Source of the DNA: Candidatus Iainarchaeum sp.
Lineage (GTDB): Archaea > Micrarchaeota > Micrarchaeia > Anstonellales > Bilamarchaeaceae
DNA: 48,696 nucleotides
Reading direction: 5' to 3'
Assembly (NCBI GenBank): GCA_028686985.1
Contig: JAQUBA010000008.1
Span: 1 to 48,696 of the forward strand
The notes under the pieces were generated by a model. It did not search any database. It was not told the DNA's origin and saw only the letters and a program-made list of their open reading frames with translations. Below, piece after piece: positions 38,618 to 47,108 of the stretch (position 1 is the stretch's first letter; every line of letters begins with the position of its first letter). The position numbers and the translations under genes are program-made.

Positions 38618-39879
38618 TTCGTGTCTATCCAGTCCGTGCCCATGTGGGGCTGGAGCGCCTTGGGGATTTTTATCCCGCCGCCCTCCTGGTGGTTCTCCAC
38701 CACGGCGATGAGCGCCCTCCCCACCGCGACTCCGCTCCCGTTCAGCGTGTGGGCGAACTCCATCGCCGCCTTCCTGCGCACGCGGATGTTCGCCCTGCGC
38801 GCCTGGAACGCCTCGCAGTTGGAGCATGAGCTTATTTCCCGATAGGTGTCCTGGGAGGGTATCCACACCTCCAGATCGTACGTTTTTGCGGAGGCGAAGC
38901 CCATGTCGCCGGTGCAGAGCTCCACCACCTTGTACGGGAGCTCCAATTGCTTCAGGACGGTTTCGGCATCCTGCACCATTCCCTCCAATTCCCTGTATGA
39001 GTCTTCCTGGAGTGCGAACTTCACCAGTTCCACCTTGTCAAACTGGTGCTGGCGGATGAGCCCCTTTATGTCCTTTCCGTATGCGCCGGCTTCCCGCCTG
39101 AAGCAGGGGGTGAATGCGCAATACCTGAAAGGGAGCTGGGACTCCTCCAGAATCTCCCCGCGGTGGAGGTTGGTGAGGGGGACTTCCGCGGTGGGGATGA
39201 GCCAGAGCCCGTCGCCCTCGGTGCGGTAAAGCTCCTCCGCGAACTTGGGGAGCTGCCCCGTCCCTTCCAGTATTTCGGTCCTTACCAGATACGGGACGTA
39301 GAACTCCCTGTAACCCCTTGAGGCATGCAATGCGAGCATGAAGGAGGTGAGGGCGCGCTCCAGCCTCGCCGCCCATCCGCTCATCACCGTGAAGCGGTGG
39401 CCTCCGAGCTTCACCCCGCGCTCAAAATCAATCACTCCGAGGCGAGTGCCCAGGTCGTGGTGGGATTCCACGTCCGAACTCTTCTTTTTGGGGGCGCCCC
39501 ATTTCCTTATCTCGGGGTTATCGCGGCTGTCCTTGCCCACGGGAACGGATGGATGGGGGATGTTCGGGATGCGCATCATCACCTGCGTGCGCTCCTCCTC
39601 AAACTTCTCTTCCTTCTCGCCCGCCTTTTCCAATTTCTTCGCAATCTCCTCCCCTTCCTTCTTCAGTTTGGAGATGTCCTTCTTCTCCTTTGCGGCTGCC
39701 GCTATCTCCAATCCGAGCTTGTTCCGGTCCGCGCGCAGGGCGTCCCCCTCCCCTTTCAGTTCGCGCCATTTGGCGTCCAGCTTCTCTATTTCCCCGAGTA
39801 TGGATGAATCCGCGCCGCGGTCATGCAGCGCCTTCTTGAGAAGTTCCGGATTGTTGCGTATAATCTCCTTGTCAAGCAT
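38614..39879 (-). CDS. serS: Seryl-tRNA synthetase
   Basis: A 421-residue class II synthetase of the common (bacterial/eukaryotic-like) type. The long antiparallel coiled-coil tRNA-binding arm spans residues ~28-105 (LKKEGEEIAKKLEKAGEKEE). Motif 2 appears as CFRREAGAYGKDIKGLIRQHQFDKVELV-like sequence near 265-290, and motif 3 as NGSGVAVGRALIAVVENHQ near the end. The C terminus PHMGTDWIDTK is conserved. It is the promoter-proximal gene of a pair with the methyltransferase. Confidence 0.95.
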   Translation of the reverse strand: MLDKEIIRNNPELLKKALHDRGADSSILGEIEKLDAKWRELKGEGDALRADRNKLGLEIAAAAKEKKDISKLKKEGEEIAKKLEKAGEKEEKFEEERTQVMMRIPNIPHPSVPVGKDSRDNPEIRKWGAPKKKSSDVESHHDLGTRLGVIDFERGVKLGGHRFTVMSGWAARLERALTSFMLALHASRGYREFYVPYLVRTEILEGTGQLPKFAEELYRTEGDGLWLIPTAEVPLTNLHRGEILEESQLPFRYCAFTPCFRREAGAYGKDIKGLIRQHQFDKVELVKFALQEDSYRELEGMVQDAETVLKQLELPYKVVELCTGDMGFASAKTYDLEVWIPSQDTYREISSCSNCEAFQARRANIRVRRKAAMEFAHTLNGSGVAVGRALIAVVENHQEGGGIKIPKALQPHMGTDWIDTK

Positions 39880-39922
39880 GGAAATCGGTTGGATATGGAA
39901 GAAAATAGATTATAACTATTTG

Positions 39923-41779
39923 CTAACCCCTTCCTTTCGTGGCATACAGGGCGCCGGCCGCGAGCACGGCCAGAACAATGCCGTATGCCAGGAGCGTGGC
40001 GAAGATTGAGAAGTTGGGCGTCGCGTAGAGGATTGCGCTCTGCATCGCCGTGATTGCGGGCGTGAGGGGCGTCGCCTGCCCCAGAAGGACTATGGGCGCG
40101 GGCATGAACTCAAACGGGAAGAGTATCCCGCTGAGGAAGAGGAGGGGCAGCCCTATCACGAGCGAGGCGAGGAAGGCGGTTGCCTCCGATTCGGAGAACG
40201 CCGCTATCACGACCCCGAGGGCGTTGAATGCGAAGAGGAGGAGCATGAGCGCCGCTGCAAGGAAGACGAAAAGGCTGGCATCGGAAAGCGGGAAGGCCCC
40301 GTATGCGAGGGAGGCCGTCGCGAGAAGGAGGAGCACCTCTGGGAAAAGGACTACCGTATAACTTGTTATCTTGGTCAGCGCGTACTCCCAGAGCGGCACC
40401 TGCGCCACATAGACGCGCTCAAGCGTCATCGCGTTCTTCTCGCGCACCAGCGAGGTGGAGGCGAGGAACAATGAGACGAACATCAGTATGAGCGGGATGA
40501 GGCTCGGGAGCAGGAAATCAAAGAACGTGCGCGAGGCGAATGCGTTCTGCGAGGCGAAGACTATCGGGGCGACCACAGAAATCGCGTCCCTGGACGTTAT
40601 CTCGTTTATCTGCGCCTTGCTGTTGAGTATGAGCACCTCAAGCTCGTCGCTCTTGGCTACGAGCTGCGCCGCGGACCTGTTTATCTCCACCATGGTCCGG
40701 AGGGAATCCTCCCTGCTCTCCTCCAACGAGGAGGCGAAATCATACATCGTGGAGATGCGGGCGCGCACGTTCTCCGTCTCGGAAAGGGAGTTCGCGATGT
40801 TCTCCTTGAAATCCTGCATCGTGGAGTTTATCCCCCTCAAATCCTCGCGCGTCTCGTTTATCTTTGATATGCGCAAATCAATCTCCGAAAGCGCCGAGGC
40901 GACCGAACCGTTCATTGACGAGAGCGAGGCGCAGTATGCGAAGAAGACCGGGTCCGAGCAGTTCACCCCTGCGCCAGCGCTGGAAATGGAATCCGAGGCG
41001 TTCTGGAGCATCGCGCGCACGCGAAGCAGGTCTGCTTCAGTGGAGTTCAGCTCCTCGCCATACGTTGCGAGTTTTTCCTGCATGAGGGTGAGGTTGGATT
41101 CCGCTGAGCGCAGCTCCGATGCCGCGCCATCCAGCGTGGAGTTCGCGGCGTCCAGCTGCCTTGTGAGCGTGGAGAAATCCAGCGCGGAAAGGGAGGCGTG
41201 CGTCTCCCCTATCCTTTCCTGCATCTCCAGCGCCTTCTCGCGCGAGGCGTTCACGTCCACGAGCAGCCCGTCCAGCTGCGCGCTCGCGTTGTCCAGGCGC
41301 GCCCAGACGCTGAGGACGAAGCTGGAGCCGATTTCCTGCCCGGTGCCCTGCGCCGCCGCCTTCAGGAACGCCTCCACCGACGGGCTTATCTGCACGCGCG
41401 AGTTGTCCAGGAAAACGGTCACGTTCTGGGAGGCGCCGGCGGCTATGCCTGCCTGGAAGCCCTTGGGGATTATTATGGCTGCGGACAACTGCCCCTGCGA
41501 GACCTGCGAGCGCACGTAATCCGCGCACCCGCCATGCCCGGAATAGTCTATTATGTTGGAATGGCTGGAAATGGATTCCATGAAAAGGGACGACGCCTCG
41601 CTGCGGTCCAGGTCGCATAGCCCTATGGAAACAGGCAGCGCCTTTTCAGCGGTCGGCTTGCCGAAGACGCCCGCAAGCACCAGGAGCACAATGAGCGGCG
41701 CGGCGACGAGAAGGATTAGCGTCCTCCTCTCGCGCAGGAAGGTCTTCCCGTCCTTCTCAATTTCCGCCAGCAGCTTCAT
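39923..41779 (-). CDS. ABC-2 type transporter permease with long external coiled coil
   Basis: A 618-residue permease. One membrane helix sits near residues 20-42, followed by a very long extracytoplasmic region (~45-420) with a beta part and a Leu/Ser/Asn heptad-like coiled coil (residues ~170-400). Five or six helices (~425-615) form the ABC2_membrane_3 core. This arrangement is shared with YhgE/Pip and DrrB-like exporters. It overlaps the ATPase gene by 23 bases. The export substrate is unknown; a large external coil could reach through the cell surface layer. Confidence 0.86.
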   Translation of the reverse strand: MKLLAEIEKDGKTFLRERRTLILLVAAPLIVLLVLAGVFGKPTAEKALPVSIGLCDLDRSEASSLFMESISSHSNIIDYSGHGGCADYVRSQVSQGQLSAAIIIPKGFQAGIAAGASQNVTVFLDNSRVQISPSVEAFLKAAAQGTGQEIGSSFVLSVWARLDNASAQLDGLLVDVNASREKALEMQERIGETHASLSALDFSTLTRQLDAANSTLDGAASELRSAESNLTLMQEKLATYGEELNSTEADLLRVRAMLQNASDSISSAGAGVNCSDPVFFAYCASLSSMNGSVASALSEIDLRISKINETREDLRGINSTMQDFKENIANSLSETENVRARISTMYDFASSLEESREDSLRTMVEINRSAAQLVAKSDELEVLILNSKAQINEITSRDAISVVAPIVFASQNAFASRTFFDFLLPSLIPLILMFVSLFLASTSLVREKNAMTLERVYVAQVPLWEYALTKITSYTVVLFPEVLLLLATASLAYGAFPLSDASLFVFLAAALMLLLFAFNALGVVIAAFSESEATAFLASLVIGLPLLFLSGILFPFEFMPAPIVLLGQATPLTPAITAMQSAILYATPNFSIFATLLAYGIVLAVLAAGALYATKGRG

Positions 41780-42857
41780 TCTTGGTCGCCTCCTTGAGTT
41801 GCGCGCCCGTGAGCTTGAGGAAAACGTCCTCCAGCGATGGGCGCGAGACAGACAGCTCCACTATCTTCTCCGAATTTTCCGCGAATATGCTTGTGATGGC
41901 CGAGACCAGGGATTCCGCGTCGTCCGCCTCCACCACTATGCCATGCTCGGTCACCGTGGTGCCCTCCGCGCCGGGCAGCTTCCTTATGAGCTGGTCCAGC
42001 TTGGCGTAATCGCCGGGCACGCTGCGCAGCTTTAGCACTTCCCTGCCCGCGAGGCGCTTCAGCTCCCTGGGGGAGCCGTACGCGGCTATCTGCCCCTTGT
42101 TCACGAACGCTATCTTTCCGCAGAGCGCCTCCGCCTCCTCCATGTAATGGGTGGTGAGCATCACGGTCGCCCCGGTCTCGGACGCGAGCCTGGTGACCGT
42201 CTCCCAGAGCTGCCGCCTTGTGAAGGGGTCCAGCCCGGTGGTCGGCTCGTCCAGGATTATGAGCTTCGGGCCGTGCATCAGGGCGCACGCGAGGTTGAGC
42301 CGCCTTTTCATCCCCCCGCTGAGGAACGATGCCTGCGTGTCCTTCTTTTCCGCCAGCCCCAGCTGGCTTATGAGCCCCTGCGCGCGCTCCCTCGCCTTCT
42401 TTCCGGTTATCCCGTAGAGGTCGCCGTAGTAAAGGAGGTTTTCCGTGCAGGTGAGCAGCGGGTGGAAGCTGTTCTCCTGGGGGGCGAGCCCTATCTGCCT
42501 CCTTGCCGCGGGGGAGGGCTTCTGCCCGAATATGAGCAGGGTGCCGCTGTCCGGCTTCTCCAGCCCGGTGAGGATGCGGATGAATGTGGATTTGCCCGCG
42601 CCGTTCGGGCCGAGCAGCCCGAATATGCCGCCCTCGGGTATTTCCACCGAGAAATTGAAGAGCGTGACCTTGCCCGGATAGATTTTGGAAATGTCCGAGG
42701 CCTGCACCGCATAGGAGAACGGCTTCGGCGCCGGGGGCTGCTGCCAGCCGGGCGTGGATGGGATGCCGGATGCGGGTTTCTGCCCGTTCGCTTCCGGCTG
42801 CGCAATCTGAAGATTTGCCCTCCCGGGAGCCGGGGCCTTCTTTTTCGGTTTTGCCAT
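41757..42857 (-). CDS. ABC transporter ATP-binding protein (DrrA/CcmA type)
   Basis: A 366-residue ATPase. An unusual ~50-residue N-terminal Pro/Ala-rich extension precedes the domain. Walker A is GPNGAGKST, the Q-loop LAPQENSFHPLLT, the signature LSGGMKRRL, Walker B LIILDEPTTGLD, and the H-loop MLTTHYMEEAEAL. The C-terminal ~80 residues are the regulatory extension of the DrrA group. It energises the permease encoded immediately downstream. A clear TATA box lies at 42879-42890 with leaderless spacing. Confidence 0.94.
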   Translation of the reverse strand: MAKPKKKAPAPGRANLQIAQPEANGQKPASGIPSTPGWQQPPAPKPFSYAVQASDISKIYPGKVTLFNFSVEIPEGGIFGLLGPNGAGKSTFIRILTGLEKPDSGTLLIFGQKPSPAARRQIGLAPQENSFHPLLTCTENLLYYGDLYGITGKKARERAQGLISQLGLAEKKDTQASFLSGGMKRRLNLACALMHGPKLIILDEPTTGLDPFTRRQLWETVTRLASETGATVMLTTHYMEEAEALCGKIAFVNKGQIAAYGSPRELKRLAGREVLKLRSVPGDYAKLDQLIRKLPGAEGTTVTEHGIVVEADDAESLVSAITSIFAENSEKIVELSVSRPSLEDVFLKLTGAQLKEATKNEAAGGN

Positions 42858-42878
42858 CGGGAGTACTAATTCGCCGCC

Positions 42879-42890
42879 ATTTATATAAAT
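42879..42890 (-). promoter_or_regulatory. TATA box of the ABC exporter operon
   Basis: ATTTATATAAAT on the minus strand, about 27 bases upstream of the ATG at 42857, with no Shine-Dalgarno in the gap. Confidence 0.6.
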
Positions 42891-42897
42891 TAGCCCA

Positions 42898-43998
42898 TCA
42901 GCAGAGAACGTTCCTTGTGTAATGCACGTATGCGGCCACCAGCACCGCGGAGATGAGGAACAGGGGTACGCTGCCGAACGCGGCGAACAGGAAGCCGCCC
43001 GCCGCGAGCATGGCGAACTCCCCCACCCCCGCGGGCATGTGCAGGATTGAGACGTCCGTGGAGGGGTACTCGCTGCCCTCCGACACCTTCACTACCATCT
43101 CCTCCTGCATCGCGAAAGAGACGCCGAACCCAAAACCCACCATCATTAGCACGGGCGCGAGGTAGCCGGGGACAAGGGGGATGAGCGCTATCATGAGTAC
43201 CATGATGTCCTGGAAGAAGATGAGCCGCTTCTCGTCCATGCCGAGCTCTATGGCGGCATAGCCGCCCACCGCCACGCATAGGTAGAACAGCATCATGAGC
43301 GCGCCGATCTCCTCGTAAGGCATCCCCAGCTCCTGGTCCAGGTAGACCGGGAGCAGGAACGCGAACAGGATTGAGAATGCGGAGAGCAGGAAGAGGAGTG
43401 AACAGGATGCCTCCCAGAACTTCTTCCCCTTTTTGGAGGTAATCATCTTCACCGGCTCAACCTTCTTCGCCCTCCCTTTCCCTTTCCAGAAGAAGATGGA
43501 TGCGATGAGGCTGACAACGCCCGCGAGCATGAGCAGCTGGAAGAACGCGTCAAAAGAGTAGGATATGAGGACGCCGGCGGCGCCTATGCCTACCGTGGCA
43601 GCGACCATCCTTACCGAAAGGAGCCGCGCGAGGCTGGTGTCCTTGGACTGCTCGTGCTCTATCACCTTGGTGCGGTTCACGGCCCAGAACAGGGAGTATG
43701 TGGCGCCCTCAAACAGCCTGCCCAGCCCGAACAGGGGGACCGAGGACGCGATGGAGAACGTGAATGCTGAGACTGATTCGGAGATGGAGGTGGCTATGAA
43801 GAATATCCTGGTCCCCAATACCTCCGCGAAAAGCGCGGCGACGATGCGGAGCAACGTGAATATGAGCGGCGATACCGAGAGGATGAGCCCCACAGCCTCC
43901 ACGTTTATGCCCCGGCTCAACAGGTACAGGGGCAATGCGACCGCGAGCGAGGCGGAGAAGAAGGACTCTATGAAATTGACAAGCGCAAGCTTCCGCAT
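42898..43998 (-). CDS. Major facilitator superfamily transporter
   Basis: A 366-residue membrane protein with 11-12 hydrophobic helices in two halves. A short charged loop near residue 190 (FFWKGKGRAKKVEPVKMITSKK-like) separates them. RLFEGATYSLFWAVNRTKVIE in helices 4-5 and PYEEIGALMMLFYLCVAVGGYAA in the second half read like MFS drug/sugar efflux members; substrate unknown. The bidirectional A/T-rich block at ~44019-44034 serves this gene and the divergent lipoprotein gene. It lies just upstream of the ABC operon on the same strand, but the ABC genes have their own promoter. Confidence 0.8.
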   Translation of the reverse strand: MRKLALVNFIESFFSASLAVALPLYLLSRGINVEAVGLILSVSPLIFTLLRIVAALFAEVLGTRIFFIATSISESVSAFTFSIASSVPLFGLGRLFEGATYSLFWAVNRTKVIEHEQSKDTSLARLLSVRMVAATVGIGAAGVLISYSFDAFFQLLMLAGVVSLIASIFFWKGKGRAKKVEPVKMITSKKGKKFWEASCSLLFLLSAFSILFAFLLPVYLDQELGMPYEEIGALMMLFYLCVAVGGYAAIELGMDEKRLIFFQDIMVLMIALIPLVPGYLAPVLMMVGFGFGVSFAMQEEMVVKVSEGSEYPSTDVSILHMPAGVGEFAMLAAGGFLFAAFGSVPLFLISAVLVAAYVHYTRNVLC

Positions 43999-44062
43999 AA
44001 GACGGAAATTGGCTGTGTTATGTTTTTATATTTATCAGTCAAAAGGGAAGCGGGTGAAATGA

Positions 44063-44851
44063 ATGGGAGTTGCAGAAACCGGGGTAGCTTTGATGATGGT
44101 CTTACTTCTTGCGAGCTGTTCCACGCTTGATACCGGGAGCGGCGCGCGCATTGACCAGCTCATGGGCAGGGACGGGACCACCACCTTGAACGGGGGGACC
44201 ACGGACCAGAGGGTGCAGACCGTGGGGGGGAGGGTGATGAACCCTTCCGGCGCGGACGCCAGCACGTTCGGGGGGAGGGTGTACGTTGTGCACAACGGGA
44301 ACAGGCAGCAGGTGACGCCTACCACGTGCTACGGGGAGGACTGCCAGCCCGGCGAATGGGAATTCAGCACCGACCTTGTGCTCAATTCGGGCAGCAACAC
44401 AATACAGACCGTTGTTGATGACGAGTCCGGAAACCAGGTGTATTCCAGCTCCACCTTCACAGTGAATGCGAACATACCGGCCCGTGACATAACCGCGACG
44501 CTGACATGGGAAACGGACGGGAACGACGTGGATTTGCATGTGTATGACCCGCAGGGCAACCATGCGTACTACGCGGCGCTCAGCGGAATACCCGGAGGCA
44601 GCCTGGACCTGGACGACACGGACGGCTTCGGGCCCGAGACATTCACGATGGAGCAGGCGGCGCCCGGAACCTATACGATAAAGGTGAGGTACTACTCCAC
44701 GCACGGGGTTACCTCCAACGTTCCGGTGACGGTCAGGGTTTCGCTCAACGAGGGGACGCCCATGGTGTATACGCACACCTTTACCCCCGAGCAGGCGAAC
44801 TACGACGACGCGGCGAACGATTGGACCGTGACGACCTTTACGGTGCAGTGA
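44063..44851 (+). CDS. YfaP/DUF2135-like lipoprotein
   Basis: A 262-residue protein with a lipobox LLLASC around residues 14-19. An Ig-like beta region (~50-145) precedes a C-terminal domain that begins TATLTWETDGNDVDLHVYDPQG. That domain continues with LDLDDTDGFGPETFTM and APGTYTIKVRYY, the full YfaP/DUF2135 pattern, probably a calcium-binding beta sandwich. Extracytoplasmic and membrane-attached. It overlaps the next secreted-protein gene by four bases (GTGA), so the two are co-translated. Confidence 0.85.
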   Translation: MGVAETGVALMMVLLLASCSTLDTGSGARIDQLMGRDGTTTLNGGTTDQRVQTVGGRVMNPSGADASTFGGRVYVVHNGNRQQVTPTTCYGEDCQPGEWEFSTDLVLNSGSNTIQTVVDDESGNQVYSSSTFTVNANIPARDITATLTWETDGNDVDLHVYDPQGNHAYYAALSGIPGGSLDLDDTDGFGPETFTMEQAAPGTYTIKVRYYSTHGVTSNVPVTVRVSLNEGTPMVYTHTFTPEQANYDDAANDWTVTTFTVQ

Positions 44852-45171
44852 GGGTTAGCTTGAAGCGCCTCCTCTTCTTTTTTATTCTTCTTTCCTTTTC
44901 CTTCGCGCAGATGGACTGCGCGCAATTCGGGGTTCTGTGCATGGAGAACGCGTGCTGGGATTCCGGCGGGAACTATACCGGGGTGGACTGCCCGCACGGG
45001 CCGGAATTTGACTCCATCTATTACGAGAATGCGACCGCGGAATGCGGCGTGATGGAGCAGAGGTGCATGGAAACTGGCGGGATGGTGGCGCGGGAAGGGT
45101 CCTGCTGCCTGCCCTCCTTTGCGCTGCTTCTCGTGCTTGGTTTCGCCGCGCGCTCAAGAAGCTTTAAATAG
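44848..45171 (+). CDS. Small secreted Cys-rich protein with C-terminal sorting-like tail
   Basis: A 107-residue protein. The GTG at 44848 overlaps the previous stop codon and starts a Sec signal (LKRLLFFFILLSFSFAQ). The mature ~70 residues hold eight Cys and no obvious family. The C terminus is CCLP, one hydrophobic helix (SFALLLVLGFAA) and RSRSFK. That Cys–hydrophobic–Arg tripartite end resembles CGP-CTERM/MYXO-CTERM-type sorting signals, where a protease/transferase removes the helix and anchors the protein. It is coupled to the YfaP-like lipoprotein, so the two may act together at the surface. Confidence 0.72.
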   Translation: MRVSLKRLLFFFILLSFSFAQMDCAQFGVLCMENACWDSGGNYTGVDCPHGPEFDSIYYENATAECGVMEQRCMETGGMVAREGSCCLPSFALLLVLGFAARSRSFK

Positions 45172-45213
45172 TGTTTAGGGAGAATAATTTCCACCGGCGC
45201 TTAGAATCCTTTA

Positions 45214-45288
45214 GCTCCCGTAGTCTAGCCCGGTTAAGGATAGCGGACTCTCACTCCGTTGACCCGGGTTCGAATCCCGGCGGGAGCA
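45214..45288 (+). tRNA. tRNA-Glu (anticodon CUC)
   Basis: A 75-base cloverleaf. Acceptor GCTCCCG (45214-45220) pairs with CGGGAGC (45281-45287), discriminator A 45288. The anticodon loop CTCTCAC holds CTC, and the T-stem CCGGG/CCCGG flanks TTCGAAT. No encoded CCA, no intron. An integrase gene starts 82 bases downstream, so the 3' end of this tRNA is the likely attachment site of the element to the right. The gene is intact. Confidence 0.96.
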
Positions 45289-45339
45289 TAGGTTCCACAG
45301 TTAATAGCTCTCCACATTACCGGCAGCCCGGCTGAGGCA

Positions 45340-45353
45340 GGCTTAAATAAGCC
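45340..45353. promoter_or_regulatory. Palindrome containing the integrase TATA box
   Basis: GGCTTAAATAAGCC is a perfect 14-base dyad. Its centre CTTAAATAAG is the only TATA-like box before the integrase ATG (45371), about 24 bases away. Binding of a repressor, perhaps the integrase, would occlude TBP. Confidence 0.5.
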
Positions 45354-45370
45354 GAAACGGGGTTGTCTAT

Positions 45371-46594
45371 ATGGAGGAAGAAAAAAACAAGCCGTGGTAC
45401 GACGCATTTTACGGGAGGGACTCTAAAAAAGTTATTGTGACGCACCTGCGCGGCCTTGAGCCCGAGGACCGCAAGCTGGTGGAGCAGTACCTGGACTTCA
45501 AGCGGGCCAAGGACGGCATCTCCTGGATACGCTCCGAGAAGATTGCGTACAGCGTTGCCACGTGGAGGAAACGGGGCTTCCTCGCGAAGCCGTTCAGGGA
45601 GGCGACGAAGGAAGACATCATCGCCGCCATAAACCGCCTTGAGGAATCCGATTATGCGTGGAATACAAAAACGGATTTCAAGAAGCTCCTGAAGTACTTC
45701 TATACCTGGCTGGAGGGCGAGGACCAGATGATCGCGCCCAAGAAAGTCCGCTGGATCAGGATTACAAAGCAGCGGAGCAAGAAGGAGCCCTACCGCCCTC
45801 CGACTGACGAGGAAATGAAGCGGATGCTCAAAGCGGCCGCGTCTAATGAATTCCCGGAGGCGATGCTGCCCATCGTCGCCATACTCGGGGAGATGGGCGG
45901 CAGGATAGGCGAGGCCGCGAATGGGAGGAAACTCTGGGACATAATAGACACGCCCCAATCGGTGAAATTCGCCATCACCGGAAAGACGAACGACAGGAAG
46001 CCGCCGCTCGGCTGGTCCCTTCCATATCTCCGCGCCTACCTGAACCGGCACCCGCGCAAGGACGACCCCTCCGCCCCGCTCTGGATAGGCAAGCGCGGGA
46101 AGACTATGAAGTACCAGATGATATGGCGCTACTTCAAGAAAATCGTGAAGAAGGCCGGCATAGAGCGCAGGGTGTGGCATCATCTGCTGAGGCATTACTC
46201 CTGGACGGCCATGACCCGGGCAGGGATGCCATCAAGCATAAATGAGTCCTACCATGGCCTCGTGAAGGGCTCCAAGCAGAGCGCAGTGTACGACCATACT
46301 GATGAGGACGACGCGGAGAAATACGTCCACGCGATCGCTGGGATAAAAGCGATGCCCAGGAACGAGGTAAATATGGAGATTCAGCCCTGCCCCAGGTGCG
46401 GGATGCAGAACGGCTTTAGCATAACAGAATGCCAGCGGTGCGGCCTGGTGCTGAACCCGAAGGACCTGGAGGACTTCGAGAAGAAGCGCCTGGACGCCCA
46501 AAAAGAGGCGTTCAAGGGCCTCCTGGACGAGATACTGGAGGAGAAGGGCATCACTGGCGCCAAGGCAGGGAAAAATCTAAAAACCCGAGATTAG
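45371..46594 (+). CDS. Tyrosine recombinase (integrase) with C-terminal zinc ribbon
   Basis: A 407-residue integrase. An N-terminal SAM-like/core-binding domain (~20-120) precedes the catalytic domain. There Arg178 (GEMGGRIGEA), His271 and Arg274 (HHLLRH), His295 (ESYHGL) and the nucleophile Tyr307 (SAVYDHTD) form the RHRHY set. A C-terminal zinc ribbon, CPRCGMQNG plus CQRCGLVL (~343-366), is typical of archaeal viral and plasmid integrases. Its position 82 bases after tRNA-Glu, pointing away from it, fits integration at that tRNA. It is followed by a 76-aa ORF with its own TATA box. Confidence 0.92.
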   Translation: MEEEKNKPWYDAFYGRDSKKVIVTHLRGLEPEDRKLVEQYLDFKRAKDGISWIRSEKIAYSVATWRKRGFLAKPFREATKEDIIAAINRLEESDYAWNTKTDFKKLLKYFYTWLEGEDQMIAPKKVRWIRITKQRSKKEPYRPPTDEEMKRMLKAAASNEFPEAMLPIVAILGEMGGRIGEAANGRKLWDIIDTPQSVKFAITGKTNDRKPPLGWSLPYLRAYLNRHPRKDDPSAPLWIGKRGKTMKYQMIWRYFKKIVKKAGIERRVWHHLLRHYSWTAMTRAGMPSSINESYHGLVKGSKQSAVYDHTDEDDAEKYVHAIAGIKAMPRNEVNMEIQPCPRCGMQNGFSITECQRCGLVLNPKDLEDFEKKRLDAQKEAFKGLLDEILEEKGITGAKAGKNLKTRD

Positions 46595-46601
46595 CTTAAC
46601 T

Positions 46602-46832
46602 ATGTTCATGGGGGACGGAATCCGCGAATTCTGTGCATGTTCAGAATCGGAGAGTGCCGCCGCTTTTTCCCGGTTCAAAAACGACGTAGGAAGGGAACCG
46701 CGGGACAGGTACGACTTCTTTGCGTGCGCGCAACTGGTGCTCTCAAAAAAAGAGGGAACCCCGCGCGAGGAACTGTACGCGGAGCTCATCTCAGCTTTCC
46801 AGGGGGTCACTTTTTCTGGGAGTCGCCCTTGA
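46602..46832 (+). CDS. Uncharacterised 76-aa protein in the integrated element
   Basis: A short acidic protein (MFMGDGIREFCACSESE...), with two Cys near the N terminus and a third in FFACAQLVL; predicted helical, no membrane span. ATCTAAAAACC at about 46574-46584 lies 22-28 bases before the ATG, the pattern of a leaderless gene. Its 3' end overlaps by 26 bases the opposing 64-aa gene. Function unknown; possibly an element regulator or excision factor by size and position only. Confidence 0.55.
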   Translation: MFMGDGIREFCACSESESAAAFSRFKNDVGREPRDRYDFFACAQLVLSKKEGTPREELYAELISAFQGVTFSGSRP

Positions 46833-47001
46833 AGAAGTATGCCACGGCCATGCCAAGGAGCAGCCCTATCTTATCTATTATGTCTTCTATCCACTCGCTG
46901 TTGGGCACTTGCAGGATGGCGAGCGCCAACCTTACAGCTACAAAAATGACAAGGAGCACCGCCAGGACGATTGGGAGGTGCTCCCTCGGCTTGAATTCCA
47001 T
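46807..47001 (-). CDS. Small membrane protein, holin-like (64 aa)
   Basis: The N-terminal basic stretch (EFKPREHLP) is followed by one long helix (IVLAVLLVIFVAVRLALAIL), a short loop with a Trp and acidic residues, and a second, weaker hydrophobic helix (KIGLLLGMAVAYFF) before a Lys-rich end. Two helices in 64 residues with a charged tail is the usual holin shape, but small virion or signalling proteins look alike. It is the last gene of the operon, two bases after the 31-aa ORF. Confidence 0.62.
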   Translation of the reverse strand: MEFKPREHLPIVLAVLLVIFVAVRLALAILQVPNSEWIEDIIDKIGLLLGMAVAYFFKGDSQKK

Positions 47002-47003
47002 AA

Positions 47004-47099
47004 CTAACCTGCCGTCACGAACCGGGCGGTCAATCCTATCATCATCCCTAGCACAGGGTGCCCAATCGCGCTTAGGAACGTGGCTGCGATGTCTTCCAT
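47004..47099 (-). CDS. Possible 31-aa hydrophobic peptide
   Basis: ATG 47099 to TAG 47004-47006 encodes an acidic tip (MEDIAATF) and a Gly/Met-rich hydrophobic helix (GHPVLGMMIGLTARFV). It fits exactly between the 78-aa gene (stop 47109) and the 64-aa gene (start 47001). Tight tail-to-head packing is the main evidence; composition alone would not suffice. It could be a membrane peptide of the same module as its neighbours. Confidence 0.5.
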   Translation of the reverse strand: MEDIAATFLSAIGHPVLGMMIGLTARFVTAG

Positions 47100-47108
47100 G
47101 GCATGCAC

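Noticed and set aside
38618-38866. N-terminal extension of the methyltransferase to 351 aa
   Set aside because: The extra 83 residues lie wholly inside serS in another frame and are Gly/Arg/His-rich. The ATG overlapping the serS stop gives a normal family length.
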